NCBI RefSeq assembly: GCF_000413315.1 | Contig: NZ_KE340297.1 | Span: 62,001 to 126,000, forward strand | Reading direction: 5' to 3' | Source of the DNA: Propionibacterium sp. oral taxon 192 str. F0372 | GTDB taxonomy: Bacteria; Actinomycetota; Actinomycetes; Propionibacteriales; Propionibacteriaceae | DNA: 64,000 nucleotides | Shown here: positions 19,669-29,735 of the stretch, one piece after another | Numbering within the stretch: position 1 is the stretch's first letter | Layout: each line of letters starts with the position of its first letter | The notes under the pieces: model-generated | What the model saw: only the letters and a program-made list of their open reading frames with translations | Databases searched by the model: none | What the model was told of the DNA's origin: nothing | Program-made: the position numbers and the translations under genes

Positions 19669-20280
19669 TTAGTCGAAGACCGGGCCACGATCGCGGGATC
19701 GCTTCAGCTCAAAGAAACCATCAACCTCGGTGACTAGGGCAAAGCCGTCGAACAGCCGACCTGCTTGCTCTCCTTTGGGAGCTGGAGAGATGACTGGCCC
19801 GAAGAGCGCCTTGCCGTTGATGTGGATGACGGGGGTCCCAACCTCGTCGCCTACCGGGTCCATTCCGGCATGGTGGGATGCGATGAGATCAGCGTCATGC
19901 ACACCGGTGGTGGCCTGATCCGCAATGGCTAGATCGAAACCGCAATCATTGAGGGAAGATCTCACGACTTCGATATCACCCTTCGGCTCGCCACCGAGGT
20001 GGTAGCGGGTACCGATGGCGGTGTAAAAGTCGCGTAGCGCTTCCGTGCCGTATTGCTTCTCCACACCGATGGCGGCGCGCACGCCGATCCATCCGTGCTC
20101 CATGTGAGCCTGGTAATCCTCGGGCAGATCCCGGCCCTGGTTGAGGACCGACAGGCTCATCACATGGAAGACGGTGTGTACCGGGCGCACCTTTTCCACT
20201 TCAAGCATCCATCGTGAGGCAATCCAGGCCCACGGGCACAATGGGTCAAACCAGAAATCGACAGTTTGGGCGGAAGTCAT
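19669..20280 (-). CDS. DsbA-fold protein, mycothiol-dependent nitroreductase (Rv2466c) family, with a CPWA active site
   Basis: The 203-residue sequence matches the Rv2466c family throughout: [20 protein letters not shown] at the start, [37 protein letters not shown] near the cis-Pro loop, and [15 protein letters not shown] at the end. These proteins use a CPWC motif and mycothiol to reduce substrates. Here the second cysteine is alanine (CPWA), so only a monothiol mechanism is possible. It is cytoplasmic with no signal peptide. ATG at 20280 is chosen by family length. It is divergent from pepN. Confidence 0.85.
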   Translation of the reverse strand: MTSAQTVDFWFDPLCPWAWIASRWMLEVEKVRPVHTVFHVMSLSVLNQGRDLPEDYQAHMEHGWIGVRAAIGVEKQYGTEALRDFYTAIGTRYHLGGEPKGDIEVVRSSLNDCGFDLAIADQATTGVHDADLIASHHAGMDPVGDEVGTPVIHINGKALFGPVISPAPKGEQAGRLFDGFALVTEVDGFFELKRSRDRGPVFD

Positions 20281-20404
20281 GTCACTAGCCAACCAGACGC
20301 GTCAAGTGGGAACACTGCTCACCCCGGGATACAGTGGTTTCACCACTGCCCCGCACCGCAACCGAGGCGGCAATGGGCACTGACAACGATTCCATGGAGT
20401 ATCG

Positions 20405-23002
20405 ATGAGCAGCATCGTGAATATCACCCGTGATCAGGCGCGCCAGCGTTCCGAGATCCTCACCGCCGCGGCCTACCGCGTCGAGGTGGATCTCTCCGGT
20501 CGCGGAGTGGACGGGAACCCCCTCGAGACCCCGGAGACCCATTTCGTCTCGACATCCACGGCCCGCTTCACCTCGGCCAAGGGCGACACGTGGATCGATA
20601 TCATCGCAGACCAGCTGATCGATGCCTGGTGCGACGGGGAGCAGATCGATGTCTCCGGTTTCAATGGCGCCCGGCTGCCCCTATCCCTTGGCGAGGGCGA
20701 ACACCAGCTGACCGTCACCGCGTTGTGCCGTTATTCGCGTACCGGCGAAGGACTGCACCGTTTCGTCGATCCGGCCGATGGCAAGGTGTATCTCTACTCT
20801 CAGTTCGAAACCGCAGATGCTCGGCGCATGTACGCCTGTTTCGACCAGCCCGACCAGAAAGCCACCTTTGAATTGGCTGTCATCGCCCCAGCTCATTGGA
20901 AGGTCTACTCGAACTCCCCTGCCGTAGCTCCCACGCCCGGCCCCGATCCATTCGCCACTTGGCAGTTCGCCCCGACCAAACGGATCTCCACCTACATCAC
21001 TGCCTTGGTGGCCGGGGAATTCCATGTGCAGACCGGTACCGTGGTCTCGCAGAAGGGTGAGCTCCCGGCCGATTTCGTGTGCCGCGCATCAATGGCCCAG
21101 TACTTGGAGCACGAACAGATGGCCACCACCACCCAGCGTGGTTTCGAGGTCTATGAGCAGGCCTTCGGTCAGCCCTTCCCTTTCGATTCCTATGACCAGT
21201 TGTTCCTTCCGGAGTACAACGCGGGGGCCATGGAGAATGCAGGCTGCGTAACCTTGCGCGACGAATACCTCTTCCGAGCCCAGGTCACCGCCGACGACTA
21301 CGCACGTCGCGACAACACGATTCTCCACGAACTGGCCCACATGTGGTTCGGAGACCTGGTCACCATGCAGTGGTGGGACGACCTATGGCTGAACGAATCC
21401 TTTGCCGAGTGGTCCGCATATTTCTGCCAGGAGCAGATCGCCAAGCGCCACGGGGGCGATGATCCATGGATCACCTTCGCCAATCAACGCAAACTATGGG
21501 CTTACCGCGTCGACCAGTGGCCGACCACACACCCGATCGCCGCGGACATGGTGGATTTGGAGGCGGTCGACCAGAACTTCGACGGCATCACCTATGCCAA
21601 GGGCGCCTCGGTGCTCAAGCAGTTGGTGGCCTATGTCGGACGCGACCAGTTCCTGGCCGGGGTTCGCAATTACTTGGAGGCACACGCCTGGGGGAACTCC
21701 ACCTTCGCAGACCTGTTGGATGCCCTGCAAAAGGCCTCGGGCAGGGATCTGTCCCAGTTCGCCACCGAATGGCTGGAGACCACTGGGGTAAACAAGGTGA
21801 CCCCGGTGGTCGATGTGGATGACGAAGGCAACTACACCAGTTTCGCCATCACCCAGTCGGCGGCCGATAACGCCCCGACGCTGCGCACCCACCGGCTGGC
21901 CATCGGATTGTTCGATGTGGTGGATGACATCTTGGTGCGTCGGGACAGTCTTGAGGTGGACGTGCACGGCTCCTCGACTCCGATCGCGGTTCTAGCCGGG
22001 GTTAAGGCCGCAGATCTGGTGCTGCTGAATGACCGGGATCTCTCTTACGTCAAGGTGAGATTCGATCCGCGTTCCATGGACACCGTGAGGAGATCCTTCG
22101 CGTCCCTCGGTGACCCGTTGGCCAGGGCCATGATCTGGACGGCTCTGTGGGATACCTGGCGCGACGCTGAACTGCCCACCGTCGAGTACTTGGACATCGT
22201 GCTGGCAGGTATGAAAGCCGAGTTCCATCCCACTGCGATCATCAATAACTTGACCCAGGCACACCTGGCAGTGACCGGCTACGCTCCCATGGACCAGCGC
22301 CAAGGATTGCGAGCCAGACTGGTGGCTGCCCTCGCGGAATTCCTGGCAACCGCAGATCCGGGCTCGGATCGCCAACTCGCCATCGCCGACGCCATGATCC
22401 GTGCCATCGACTCCCCCGCTGGCGCGGAGTTGATCGAGGGCTGGCTTGCCGGCGAGGAGGTTCCTCCGGGTCTCCCCATTGACGCCGACCGCAGGTGGGC
22501 GATCATCACTACCTTGGCTCGTCTGGGTCGGATCGGCACTCCGGAAATTGACGCCGAGGCTCGGCAGGACAACACCATCTCCGGGGCCCAGTTCGCTGCA
22601 GGTGCCCGCTCAGCTCTGGCGGATCCGATCACCAAGGCCCAAGCCTGGTCGGCAGCCACCGCAGACCCCGAGATCGCCAATGCCATGCACATCGCGGTGG
22701 CGCAGCATCTCTGGAATTATGGTCAAGAAGACATCCTCGCTGGTTACCAGGACGCCTATCTAAAGCTGTGTGAGGAGATCGCCACGTCCAGCGGTTCCTG
22801 GGCCTCCCGTGGCCACATCGCCCGCCAGACCGCACTGAACCATCTGTGGCCTTCCGTGCTCGCGGACCGCGAGTGGATCGCCAAGCTTGATGCCTGGATG
22901 GCGACCAATGAGCTGCCTGCCCAGGTGCGTCAGGTGCTGGTGCAGAACCGGGACAATCAACTACGGGCGATAGCGGTACGCGAGGCGAGCAAGGATGACT
23001 GA
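20405..23002 (+). CDS. pepN: Aminopeptidase N (M1 family zinc metallopeptidase)
   Basis: PepN removes N-terminal residues from peptides in the cytoplasm. The 865-residue protein has the substrate-binding GAMENAG near residue 274, the zinc motif HELAHMWFGD near 308 with the third ligand in NESFAEW, and the downstream catalytic Tyr region in GITYAKGASVLKQL. The C-terminal ERAP1-like helical domain is complete. Length matches actinobacterial PepN. There is no signal peptide. It ends within the first codons of pyrC (8-bp overlap), so the two genes form an operon. Confidence 0.96.
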   Translation: MSSIVNITRDQARQRSEILTAAAYRVEVDLSGRGVDGNPLETPETHFVSTSTARFTSAKGDTWIDIIADQLIDAWCDGEQIDVSGFNGARLPLSLGEGEHQLTVTALCRYSRTGEGLHRFVDPADGKVYLYSQFETADARRMYACFDQPDQKATFELAVIAPAHWKVYSNSPAVAPTPGPDPFATWQFAPTKRISTYITALVAGEFHVQTGTVVSQKGELPADFVCRASMAQYLEHEQMATTTQRGFEVYEQAFGQPFPFDSYDQLFLPEYNAGAMENAGCVTLRDEYLFRAQVTADDYARRDNTILHELAHMWFGDLVTMQWWDDLWLNESFAEWSAYFCQEQIAKRHGGDDPWITFANQRKLWAYRVDQWPTTHPIAADMVDLEAVDQNFDGITYAKGASVLKQLVAYVGRDQFLAGVRNYLEAHAWGNSTFADLLDALQKASGRDLSQFATEWLETTGVNKVTPVVDVDDEGNYTSFAITQSAADNAPTLRTHRLAIGLFDVVDDILVRRDSLEVDVHGSSTPIAVLAGVKAADLVLLNDRDLSYVKVRFDPRSMDTVRRSFASLGDPLARAMIWTALWDTWRDAELPTVEYLDIVLAGMKAEFHPTAIINNLTQAHLAVTGYAPMDQRQGLRARLVAALAEFLATADPGSDRQLAIADAMIRAIDSPAGAELIEGWLAGEEVPPGLPIDADRRWAIITTLARLGRIGTPEIDAEARQDNTISGAQFAAGARSALADPITKAQAWSAATADPEIANAMHIAVAQHLWNYGQEDILAGYQDAYLKLCEEIATSSGSWASRGHIARQTALNHLWPSVLADREWIAKLDAWMATNELPAQVRQVLVQNRDNQLRAIAVREASKDD

Positions 23003-24272
23003 ACAAGCCGAGCAGAAAGCGTTCTCCATCCGCGGCGCAATGGATGCCGTCGGCAATATCGTCGATCTCCATGTGGCCCGGGGAGTCTTCGTCGCGGAGG
23101 CGCCGGAGGGGTCGGAACTCATTGAGGCCGACGGCCTGGTGGTGTTGCCGGGATTCGTCGATATCCACACGCATCTGAGGGAACCGGGTTTCGAGGCCTC
23201 CGAAACCATCGCATCGGGAACCGCGGCCGCGGTTGCCGGCGGCTACACCGCGGTATGCGCCATGGCGAACACCGATCCGGTGACCGATTCGGTGGAGCGG
23301 GTGGAATCCATGCGGAAGTTGGCCCGCACATCTGCCCACAATGAGGTCTTCCCGATCGGCTCATTAACCATCGATCTCGCCGGGCAACAGCTGTCCCCTA
23401 TCGCGGAGATGGCGGCATGCGGGGTGAGACTGTTCTCCGACGACGGCCGGTGTCTGATGGATCCAGTGCTGATGCGCCGTGCCCTAGAACTGTCGGCTGC
23501 CCACAACGTGGTCATTGCCCAGCACTCCCAAGACCATAGGCTGGCTCCGGCCGATGCATGTGCTGATGAGAGATCCATCGCTGGCGAACTGGGTTTGCCC
23601 GGTTGGCCATGGGCTGCGGAGTCCTCAATCATCGCCCGGGATGTCCAACTAGCCGAGCTCACAGGCGGGCATCTGCATGTCTGTCATCTCTCGACGGCCG
23701 AATCGGTCGAGGTAGTCCGGTGGGCCAAGGCCCGCGGGGTCGATGTGACGGCTGAGGCGACGCCGCACCACATGCTGCTCACCTCCGACCTGTTACGCAG
23801 CGGATCAACCGATTACAAGGTCAATCCCCCGCTGCGCTCGGCCGAGGACGTGGAAGCAGTGCGAGCCGGCCTGGTGGATCGGACCATTGATCTGGTCGGC
23901 ACCGACCATGCCCCGCATGAAGCACAGTTCAAGGATCTCCCATTCCCGCAGGCCAAGCCAGGGATGACCGCACTCGAGCAGGCTCTGTCCAGCCTCATGG
24001 AATCCCTGCTGCTGCCCGGTCGGATCGACTGGACCGATGTGACCCGCATCATGTCGACAGCCCCGGCCCACCGCGGGCAGGTCCCCGGGCAGGGCCTGGG
24101 ACTGGGCGTAGGCAGTCCCGCGAACCTGGTGCTGGTGCACCCGGCTCGGCGACGCGTGGTCAACCGGGATGATTCTGCATCCGCCGGGCGCAACAACCCC
24201 TACCACGGCATGGATTTGCCCGATCCGATCGAGTTGACCATGGGAGCTGGGCGGATTCTGTACCGACGCTGA
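22995..24272 (+). CDS. pyrC: Dihydroorotase (class I)
   Basis: Cyclises carbamoyl-aspartate to dihydroorotate in pyrimidine synthesis. The 425-residue product carries the metal-binding DIHTHLREPG near residue 56, the substrate stretch AMANTDPVTDSVE, HLHVCHLSTAES with a metal His, and the catalytic Asp in LVGTDHAPHE. ATG overlaps the pepN end. Unlike the usual pyrR-pyrB-pyrC-carAB clusters of actinobacteria, no other pyr genes are present here, so assignment to another cyclic amidohydrolase cannot be wholly excluded, although motifs fit dihydroorotase. Confidence 0.88.
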   Translation: MTEQAEQKAFSIRGAMDAVGNIVDLHVARGVFVAEAPEGSELIEADGLVVLPGFVDIHTHLREPGFEASETIASGTAAAVAGGYTAVCAMANTDPVTDSVERVESMRKLARTSAHNEVFPIGSLTIDLAGQQLSPIAEMAACGVRLFSDDGRCLMDPVLMRRALELSAAHNVVIAQHSQDHRLAPADACADERSIAGELGLPGWPWAAESSIIARDVQLAELTGGHLHVCHLSTAESVEVVRWAKARGVDVTAEATPHHMLLTSDLLRSGSTDYKVNPPLRSAEDVEAVRAGLVDRTIDLVGTDHAPHEAQFKDLPFPQAKPGMTALEQALSSLMESLLLPGRIDWTDVTRIMSTAPAHRGQVPGQGLGLGVGSPANLVLVHPARRRVVNRDDSASAGRNNPYHGMDLPDPIELTMGAGRILYRR

Positions 24273-24763
24273 AGTGCGGTTTCCGGGAAACCAGATCTGG
24301 CCCCATCCCAAGAAGCTGATCGCCGACGAGCATATGCCATGGCTGAGAGAACCTACCGAAAGTTCGCCGAGAGAGCCGGATGGCCTGCAACCACGAGGTC
24401 TAGGCCCTCGCAGAACCGTATGCACGTATGGCGGAACTCAACGCGACGATGATTTCGGATAAGACGGCTGACGATATAGAGCACTGTGGACCAGCGACAA
24501 TCACATGGTGTGGACCGCTGACAAAGGCTCGGAGATATCGGACGGTATCAACGCGAAATGGGCTGCCAAGACATCCGGTACGACAATCACCATCTGCATC
24601 TCGCAGATCCTCGACCAGATCCCCGAGAGCGGGGAGATACTGGCTGGTCCTGCGTTCCATCGGTCTTTAGACGCTGATTTCCAGTCGGCATCCTCCAAGG
24701 CAACAGCCTTCGAGCGGCCACAAGTTACCAGCACCTGATCATCCTCCCTGGCCGGGAGCCGGA
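24273..24763. other. Intergenic stretch of 490 bp with no recognisable gene
   Basis: Overlapping frames exist on both strands (for example 24505-24738 plus and 24501-24734 minus), but none has a known domain, a good start or operonic placement. No hairpin strong enough to call was noted. It may hold decayed sequence between pyrC and the sugar-acid genes. Confidence 0.4.
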
Positions 24764-26152
24764 TCAGTCACGCAGGGCGAGGATCTCCTCAGCCTGCGAC
24801 ACGACAACATCAGCAACACGCTGGTCATGGATGCCCAAGAAGTCCAGAACGATTTCTGCGGCACTGGGTAGATCAACCCCGCAGACCTTGGTCATCAACT
24901 GACCGGAAGCCGCATCGTCAACCGGTGCCCCGACCCCACGCAAGTGGAGCAGCCACCCAGCGATGGCCCGGGTAGCCCCGGTTGCGATCTCGGCTCGTGA
25001 ACCGAAAGCCTGCACGTGGGGAACGATGCGGATCGGCAGCTTCTGCGTGCCATCCATCGCGATGCGTGCCAGTTGGTCCTTCATCTGCGGGTTGTCGAAC
25101 CGCGTGACCAGAGCCCTGCGGTAGGCATTGAGCTCATCATCACTGAGCGGCACCTGTTTGACTGCATCGTCCCAGTAGGCTTCCACCCATCCGCGAACCC
25201 GGGGATCATTGATAGCGTTGCAGACTGTATCGATGCCGAGCGCCGAGGCACAGTAGGCCATCAACGAATGCGACCCGTTGAGCAGGTACAGCTTGCGCAT
25301 CTCGTGAGGAGCGATGTCATCAACAAACTGGGCACCCACCGATTCCCAAGCCGGACGCCCAGCCTTGAACTCTCCTGCCATCACCCATTCAGTGAACGGT
25401 TCGGTCACTACCAAGCCCGGATCGCTGATCCCAGTGAGTTCCGTGACGCGCTGGATATCCTCACCAGATACCCTCGGAGTGATTCTGTCGACCATCGTGG
25501 TAACGAAGCCGACATTTTCCTCAATCCAAGGAACCAAACTCGCATCGACGTATCCAGCCGCCTGGCGAATCACCTGTTCGGCCATTGTCCCATTGCCAGG
25601 AACGTTGTCGCAGGGGACAAAGGTGATTGCCCCGGCCCCCGCCGCCCGGCGGGCCAGCAGCCCACGAACGAATTTGGCTGGCCCGGTGAACACCGCGGAC
25701 TCCAGATCGCCTGACCGAAGCAGATCCAGATCCTTGAGCACCGCATGATCGGTGAGATCCAGATCTCCCTCATCATTGCGGCAGTACCCGGCCTCGGTGA
25801 TGGTGGAAGTGACGATCACCACCTGGGGATCGGCGAAGAGCCTAGTCCACGAGGCGATGTCGTGGGAGCGGAATGAAGCCGACACCGAGGAGATCACCTC
25901 GATCCTGTCCCCGCCGGGATGCTGGACGTCGAGCTGGTAAACCCCACCCTGTGCGTCCAGCGCATCGTCGCGAGGTGAGCTACGGGGTTTCAAGGTAGTG
26001 CGACCGGTGAACCCAGCGATGCCCCACTGATCGGCATCGTCAGCATGCTCGGTATACCAGGCCTGGTGAGCGCGGGTGAAATTGCCGATGCCAAGATGGA
26101 TGATCCGAATCGGAGCAGCCGGGCGGCCATGTTCTGCGCGGTTCAAGTTCAC
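24764..26152 (-). CDS. uxuB: Mannitol dehydrogenase family oxidoreductase, probably fructuronate reductase
   Basis: A 462-residue long-chain polyol dehydrogenase. N-terminal nucleotide binding is shown by IRIIHLGIGNFTRAHQAWY, and the catalytic helix by KLYLLNGSHSLMAYCASALG with the family's K-x-x-x-L-N-x-x-H. The family includes mannitol 2-dehydrogenase, UxuB (fructuronate reductase) and UxaB. The choice of UxuB rests on the neighbour: its start overlaps the stop of uxaC by four bases, so the two form one unit. UxaC makes fructuronate or tagaturonate, and this enzyme would reduce it. Mannitol dehydrogenase remains possible. Confidence 0.78.
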   Translation of the reverse strand: MNLNRAEHGRPAAPIRIIHLGIGNFTRAHQAWYTEHADDADQWGIAGFTGRTTLKPRSSPRDDALDAQGGVYQLDVQHPGGDRIEVISSVSASFRSHDIASWTRLFADPQVVIVTSTITEAGYCRNDEGDLDLTDHAVLKDLDLLRSGDLESAVFTGPAKFVRGLLARRAAGAGAITFVPCDNVPGNGTMAEQVIRQAAGYVDASLVPWIEENVGFVTTMVDRITPRVSGEDIQRVTELTGISDPGLVVTEPFTEWVMAGEFKAGRPAWESVGAQFVDDIAPHEMRKLYLLNGSHSLMAYCASALGIDTVCNAINDPRVRGWVEAYWDDAVKQVPLSDDELNAYRRALVTRFDNPQMKDQLARIAMDGTQKLPIRIVPHVQAFGSRAEIATGATRAIAGWLLHLRGVGAPVDDAASGQLMTKVCGVDLPSAAEIVLDFLGIHDQRVADVVVSQAEEILALRD

Positions 26153-27573
26153 AGCTTGAATACCTTCTTCGGATTGTCGACGACCAGCCGATGGGCCTGA
26201 TCAATGGCCTCGTCCTCGTCGAGCCGGTGAATGACCACGAGTTGGGCCAGATGGGCGGCGTCAAGACGCCGCATCATGTCGTGGCGAGCCGGGATGGAAC
26301 AGAAGGCCCGGGTGTCATCAATCATCCCGGAGATGCGGGAGAACCCGCCCATCTCGGTGACCGACTGCTTGAAACGCATGATCGATTCCGGTGCATCGAT
26401 GAACCACCATGGCACCCCGATGTACACCGAACGGTAGAACCCGGCCAATGGGGCGATCTCACGAGAGTAGGTGTCCTCGTCCAAGGTGAACAGCACCAAG
26501 TTCAGGTTCGGATGGTTCCCGAAGGCATTGAGCATGGGACGCAGTGCCTTGGTCATCTCGACCGCGTAGGGGATGTCGCAGCCGACATCCTGGCCGTAGG
26601 CCTCGGCCGTGGCAGGGTCGTGGTCGCGCCACACAGCCGGGTGAAGAGTCATCGTCAGACCGTCCTCAGTCGCCATCCTGGCTTGGTCCATCAGCAGGTG
26701 ACGTCGCAGAGCGACAGCCTCCTCACCGGAGATCTCGTTGCGCCGGGCCTTGCGGTACAGCTCCTGGGCTAGAGCATCATCCAAATATTCGGCGGCCAGA
26801 TCATCATGCGAGTGATCAGTGGACACAGCCCCGTTGGCCCTGAAATACGCGCGGCGGTTCTCCATCGCATCGGTGTATCCCGCCAAAGTGCTGGTATCCA
26901 GGCCGGTGACCTCAGCGAGGCGGTCGATGCTGGTGTTCCAGTCGGTGCGGGCCGGTTCGAGGTACTTGTCGGGACGGAAGGTCGGGACGACGGTGTGGGC
27001 CTCGGAGAACTTGGTATCAGCGTGCAGCTTCTGGTGGAAGCGCAGGTCATCGCAGGGGTCATCGGTGGTCGCGAGGAAGGAGATCCGGAACTGATCCATC
27101 AGCTGGCGGGGCCGATGATTCTCGTCGTCGATCCAGGCCTGGATGGTGTCGTAGATGGCATCGGCTGTCTCGGCCGAGGGCCGCTGCCGCACCCCGAAGA
27201 CCCTCACCAGCTGATCAGTTAGCCAGTAGCGCATGGCGGTTCCACGGTAATCGGCCCAGTGCTCGCACAAGGTACGGAATGCTTTGCGATTTCCGGCCTC
27301 ATCCATCACCGGGCGGGACATCGGCACCCCAAGTTCGGATAGCTCGACACCGTTGGCGTGCATGATCCGGTTGAGGTAGTGGTCGGGGGTGATCAACAGC
27401 CGAGTGGGGTTGTCGAAGGAGGTGTTGTCGGCCAGCCACGCCGGTGGCACGTGTCCATGCGGAGAGATGACCGGCAGGTCGCGGGTCTCGGCATAGATGC
27501 GACGGGCGATCTTCCTGGTGGTGTCGTCAGGAGGGAACAACCGGTCATCGTCGAGGGTCAGTTCATGGGCCAT
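26149..27573 (-). CDS. uxaC: Glucuronate isomerase (uronate isomerase)
   Basis: UxaC converts glucuronate to fructuronate and galacturonate to tagaturonate, the first step of hexuronate use. The 474-residue product has LPVISPHGHVPPAWLADN near residue 35 with the metal-binding H-x-H, the FxxNRPDHYLxR-like stretch LLITPDHYLNRIMHANG, and the C-terminal SRISGMIDDTRAF and SIPARHDMMRR typical of the family. The ATG at 27573 is chosen over a 25-codon extension that would run into the divergent promoter; no strong ribosome-binding site is seen. The uxuA, kdgK and kdgA genes are not in this window. Confidence 0.93.
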   Translation of the reverse strand: MAHELTLDDDRLFPPDDTTRKIARRIYAETRDLPVISPHGHVPPAWLADNTSFDNPTRLLITPDHYLNRIMHANGVELSELGVPMSRPVMDEAGNRKAFRTLCEHWADYRGTAMRYWLTDQLVRVFGVRQRPSAETADAIYDTIQAWIDDENHRPRQLMDQFRISFLATTDDPCDDLRFHQKLHADTKFSEAHTVVPTFRPDKYLEPARTDWNTSIDRLAEVTGLDTSTLAGYTDAMENRRAYFRANGAVSTDHSHDDLAAEYLDDALAQELYRKARRNEISGEEAVALRRHLLMDQARMATEDGLTMTLHPAVWRDHDPATAEAYGQDVGCDIPYAVEMTKALRPMLNAFGNHPNLNLVLFTLDEDTYSREIAPLAGFYRSVYIGVPWWFIDAPESIMRFKQSVTEMGGFSRISGMIDDTRAFCSIPARHDMMRRLDAAHLAQLVVIHRLDEDEAIDQAHRLVVDNPKKVFKL

Positions 27574-27617
27574 GGGGTCATTGTGGTGTACCACTCGGGG
27601 GGCACTGTTCGAGTTGC

Positions 27618-27645
27618 CATTGGTTGCAGCAACTTTGCCAACCGG
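27618..27645. promoter_or_regulatory. Possible LacI-type operator between uxaC and the LarA-like gene
   Basis: The divergent intergenic region contains GTTGC-A-GCAAC at 27623-27633, enlarged by GGTTG and CAACC on the outer sides. LacI-family operators are palindromes of this size, and a LacI gene lies 4 kb away. A related palindrome occurs at 31367-31379. The assignment is an inference from position and shape. Confidence 0.35.
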
Positions 27646-27722
27646 CACTGCTCAAGGCGCCCTGTGCAGTCGGAGGTCCTAGGCTTGGCCCAGCAGATCT
27701 TCCTTCGGACCAGGAGCAAGCA

Positions 27723-28997
27723 ATGAAAGTCCCGACCATCGGCGGCCCGGGCTACCACATCGGCGCGACGGAGTTCGAAGATTTCGTCGCAGGACAGATC
27801 AACCAGCTCGATCTGGCGGGCAAGTCAGTGGCGCTCATCATTCCCGACGACACCCGTTCCTGCCCTATGCCCCGGATTCTGGGGGCCGTCCACCGCGCAG
27901 TGGTCCCGAAGGCCGCATCAACCACAGCGATCATCGCCTTGGGTACCCACGAGTACATGGAACCGGCGGAGATCGCGGCATGGACGACCGGTGATCGCGA
28001 TACTGACGTCGTCGAGGCCTACCCAGGCATGGAGATCATCAACCACCTGTGGAAGGACCCAGCTGAACTCGTCTCAGTGGGAACTATCCCGGCTGACCGC
28101 ATCGCAGAGCTATCCGGAGACCGCCTGCACAAGGGTGTTGAGGTGTTGATCAACAAGCGGGTCGTCGAGGCCGATGTGAAAATCATCATCGGCCCCATCC
28201 TGCCCCACGAGGTTGTCGGCATATCCGGAGGCAACAAGTATTTCATCCCAGGATGCGCAGCCCACGACTTGATCGACATGACTCACTGGGTGGGAGCCTT
28301 GATAACCTCTGCGGAAATGATCGGAACCACCGGCATCACCCCAGTGCGAGCAATGATAAATGAAGGAGCCAGCCTGATCGGTGGCGAGAAGTATTGCTTG
28401 GCCTTCGTCGTGAAAGCACACTCCGCCGAGATCGAGTCGGCTTCCTTCGGTACCCCGGAGACAGCTTGGGCCGAGCAAGCTGAAGTCACCGCACAGACCC
28501 ACATTGAATATCTCGATGAACCGATGCCCAATGTCATTGCGGAGATCCCCGAGCGTTATCACGATATCTGGACCGCAGCCAAAGGTTTCTACAAAACCGA
28601 ACCCGGCGTTGCCGATGGCGGAGAGGTAATCATTTATGCCCCACACATCACCGAGGTCTCCGAGGCCCATACCGAGATCTATGAGATTGGCTACCACTGC
28701 CGCGACTACTATGTGAAGCAGTGGGAGAAGTTCTCCGAAATTCCCTGGGGGGTATTGGCTCATTCTACGCACGGCCGCGGCTCCGGTGTCTACGATGCCG
28801 AGACCGGGGAGGAGAACTGCCGGTTGACCCTCACCTTCGCCACCGGTATCTCCCCCGAAGTGTGTGAGTCGATCAACGTGAAGTACCGCGATCCCGCTAG
28901 CATTCCCGAGCTCATGAAAGACCCCGCCTACGTGGTGGTGCCCGACGCGGGCGAGGTACTCTACCGTTTGGCTCAGCAGCAGCCCGCCAAGGGCTGA
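27723..28997 (+). CDS. LarA-like protein (lactate racemase family, DUF2088)
   Basis: A 424-residue member of the nickel-pincer-dependent racemase/epimerase family. It has PDDTRSCPMPRIL near residue 42 (family D-D-x-T-R-P), ALGTHEYM with the first catalytic-type His, and ILPHEVVGISGGNKYFIPGC near 160-175. The last stretch holds the conserved PH and the Lys that binds the cofactor in LarA. The Pro after TR is Ser here. The start follows a GGAGC-rich leader. Homologues racemise various 2-hydroxy acids, so given the uronate neighbours an aldonate substrate is plausible. No larB, larC or larE genes are visible. Confidence 0.82.
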   Translation: MKVPTIGGPGYHIGATEFEDFVAGQINQLDLAGKSVALIIPDDTRSCPMPRILGAVHRAVVPKAASTTAIIALGTHEYMEPAEIAAWTTGDRDTDVVEAYPGMEIINHLWKDPAELVSVGTIPADRIAELSGDRLHKGVEVLINKRVVEADVKIIIGPILPHEVVGISGGNKYFIPGCAAHDLIDMTHWVGALITSAEMIGTTGITPVRAMINEGASLIGGEKYCLAFVVKAHSAEIESASFGTPETAWAEQAEVTAQTHIEYLDEPMPNVIAEIPERYHDIWTAAKGFYKTEPGVADGGEVIIYAPHITEVSEAHTEIYEIGYHCRDYYVKQWEKFSEIPWGVLAHSTHGRGSGVYDAETGEENCRLTLTFATGISPEVCESINVKYRDPASIPELMKDPAYVVVPDAGEVLYRLAQQQPAKG

Positions 28998-29034
28998 AAA
29001 AGACCAGCACCGGCCCCGGCTTGTCACTTAGTGA

Positions 29035-29733
29035 TCAGTCGTCTATCTCAGAATAGAGCGTGACTGATTCCCCGGCGAATGCCGCCCAGAGCTGGTCTCC
29101 GTAAGACCAGTGCCACCATTCCAAGGGATAGGGTGCGCACCCGGCATCAACCAGTACCTTCCCGAGCAGACGACGCAGATCTTTGGCGAGAAGACGAGCA
29201 GGGTCTCCGTCATCGGGTACATCCTCAAAGGCGAGTAAGAAGCTCGACTCATCAAAGACATCGAAATCGCTCCCCATGGCGACCGGGACACCGTCAACTG
29301 CCAAGGTGAGATCGACTGCTCCGCCACTGACATGCGGAAGCATCCGCTGCGACCACGACGGGTCGGAAACGAACAATCCCATATCACCACCGGACAGGTC
29401 CCGGTAGTAATTCAACAGTTCTCCCTGGAAATCCCTGGTCCGCCAACCGTCCAGCACCACGATGGTGAACCCCTCGGGTAGTGCCGTCTGCGCTCGCTGA
29501 ATGCGGTCGAGCAGGCCCGCACGCAGCATGGCCTGGGGCGGCATTTCGGTGAAATCAATCTCCGCGTAGCACCTTTTCACCTCCACTCCGGTGATCGGCA
29601 CCAAGGGCTCACCGTTCTCGCCACGGGCCACTATGAGAGCATCTTCCTGCGAGGCAGCCGGACGCAGCGGAGGAAGATCTTTGGGGATACGGTTCCTGAT
29701 GAGCAGATCAGGATCAGCTAGCCAGCGGTTCAT
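29035..29733 (-). CDS. D-alanyl-D-alanine dipeptidase, VanX/DdpX family (M15D)
   Basis: A 232-residue zinc dipeptidase. Family residues are all present: Arg in VVLDGWRTRDFQ, metal ligands in PHVSGGAVDLTL (H-x6-D), and catalytic Glu and ligand His in LEWWHWSYGD near the C terminus. No signal peptide is seen, so it should act in the cytoplasm on D-Ala-D-Ala or other dipeptides. It follows the APC permease by 2 bp, which suggests uptake and cleavage of a peptide or D-amino-acid compound rather than vancomycin resistance; no vanH or vanA genes are here. Confidence 0.85.
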   Translation of the reverse strand: MNRWLADPDLLIRNRIPKDLPPLRPAASQEDALIVARGENGEPLVPITGVEVKRCYAEIDFTEMPPQAMLRAGLLDRIQRAQTALPEGFTIVVLDGWRTRDFQGELLNYYRDLSGGDMGLFVSDPSWSQRMLPHVSGGAVDLTLAVDGVPVAMGSDFDVFDESSFLLAFEDVPDDGDPARLLAKDLRRLLGKVLVDAGCAPYPLEWWHWSYGDQLWAAFAGESVTLYSEIDD

Positions 29734-29735
29734 TT

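Noticed and set aside
29035-29733. Vancomycin resistance gene
   Set aside because: The VanX-like gene has no vanH, vanA or vanRS partners and is coupled to a permease, so resistance is not supported.
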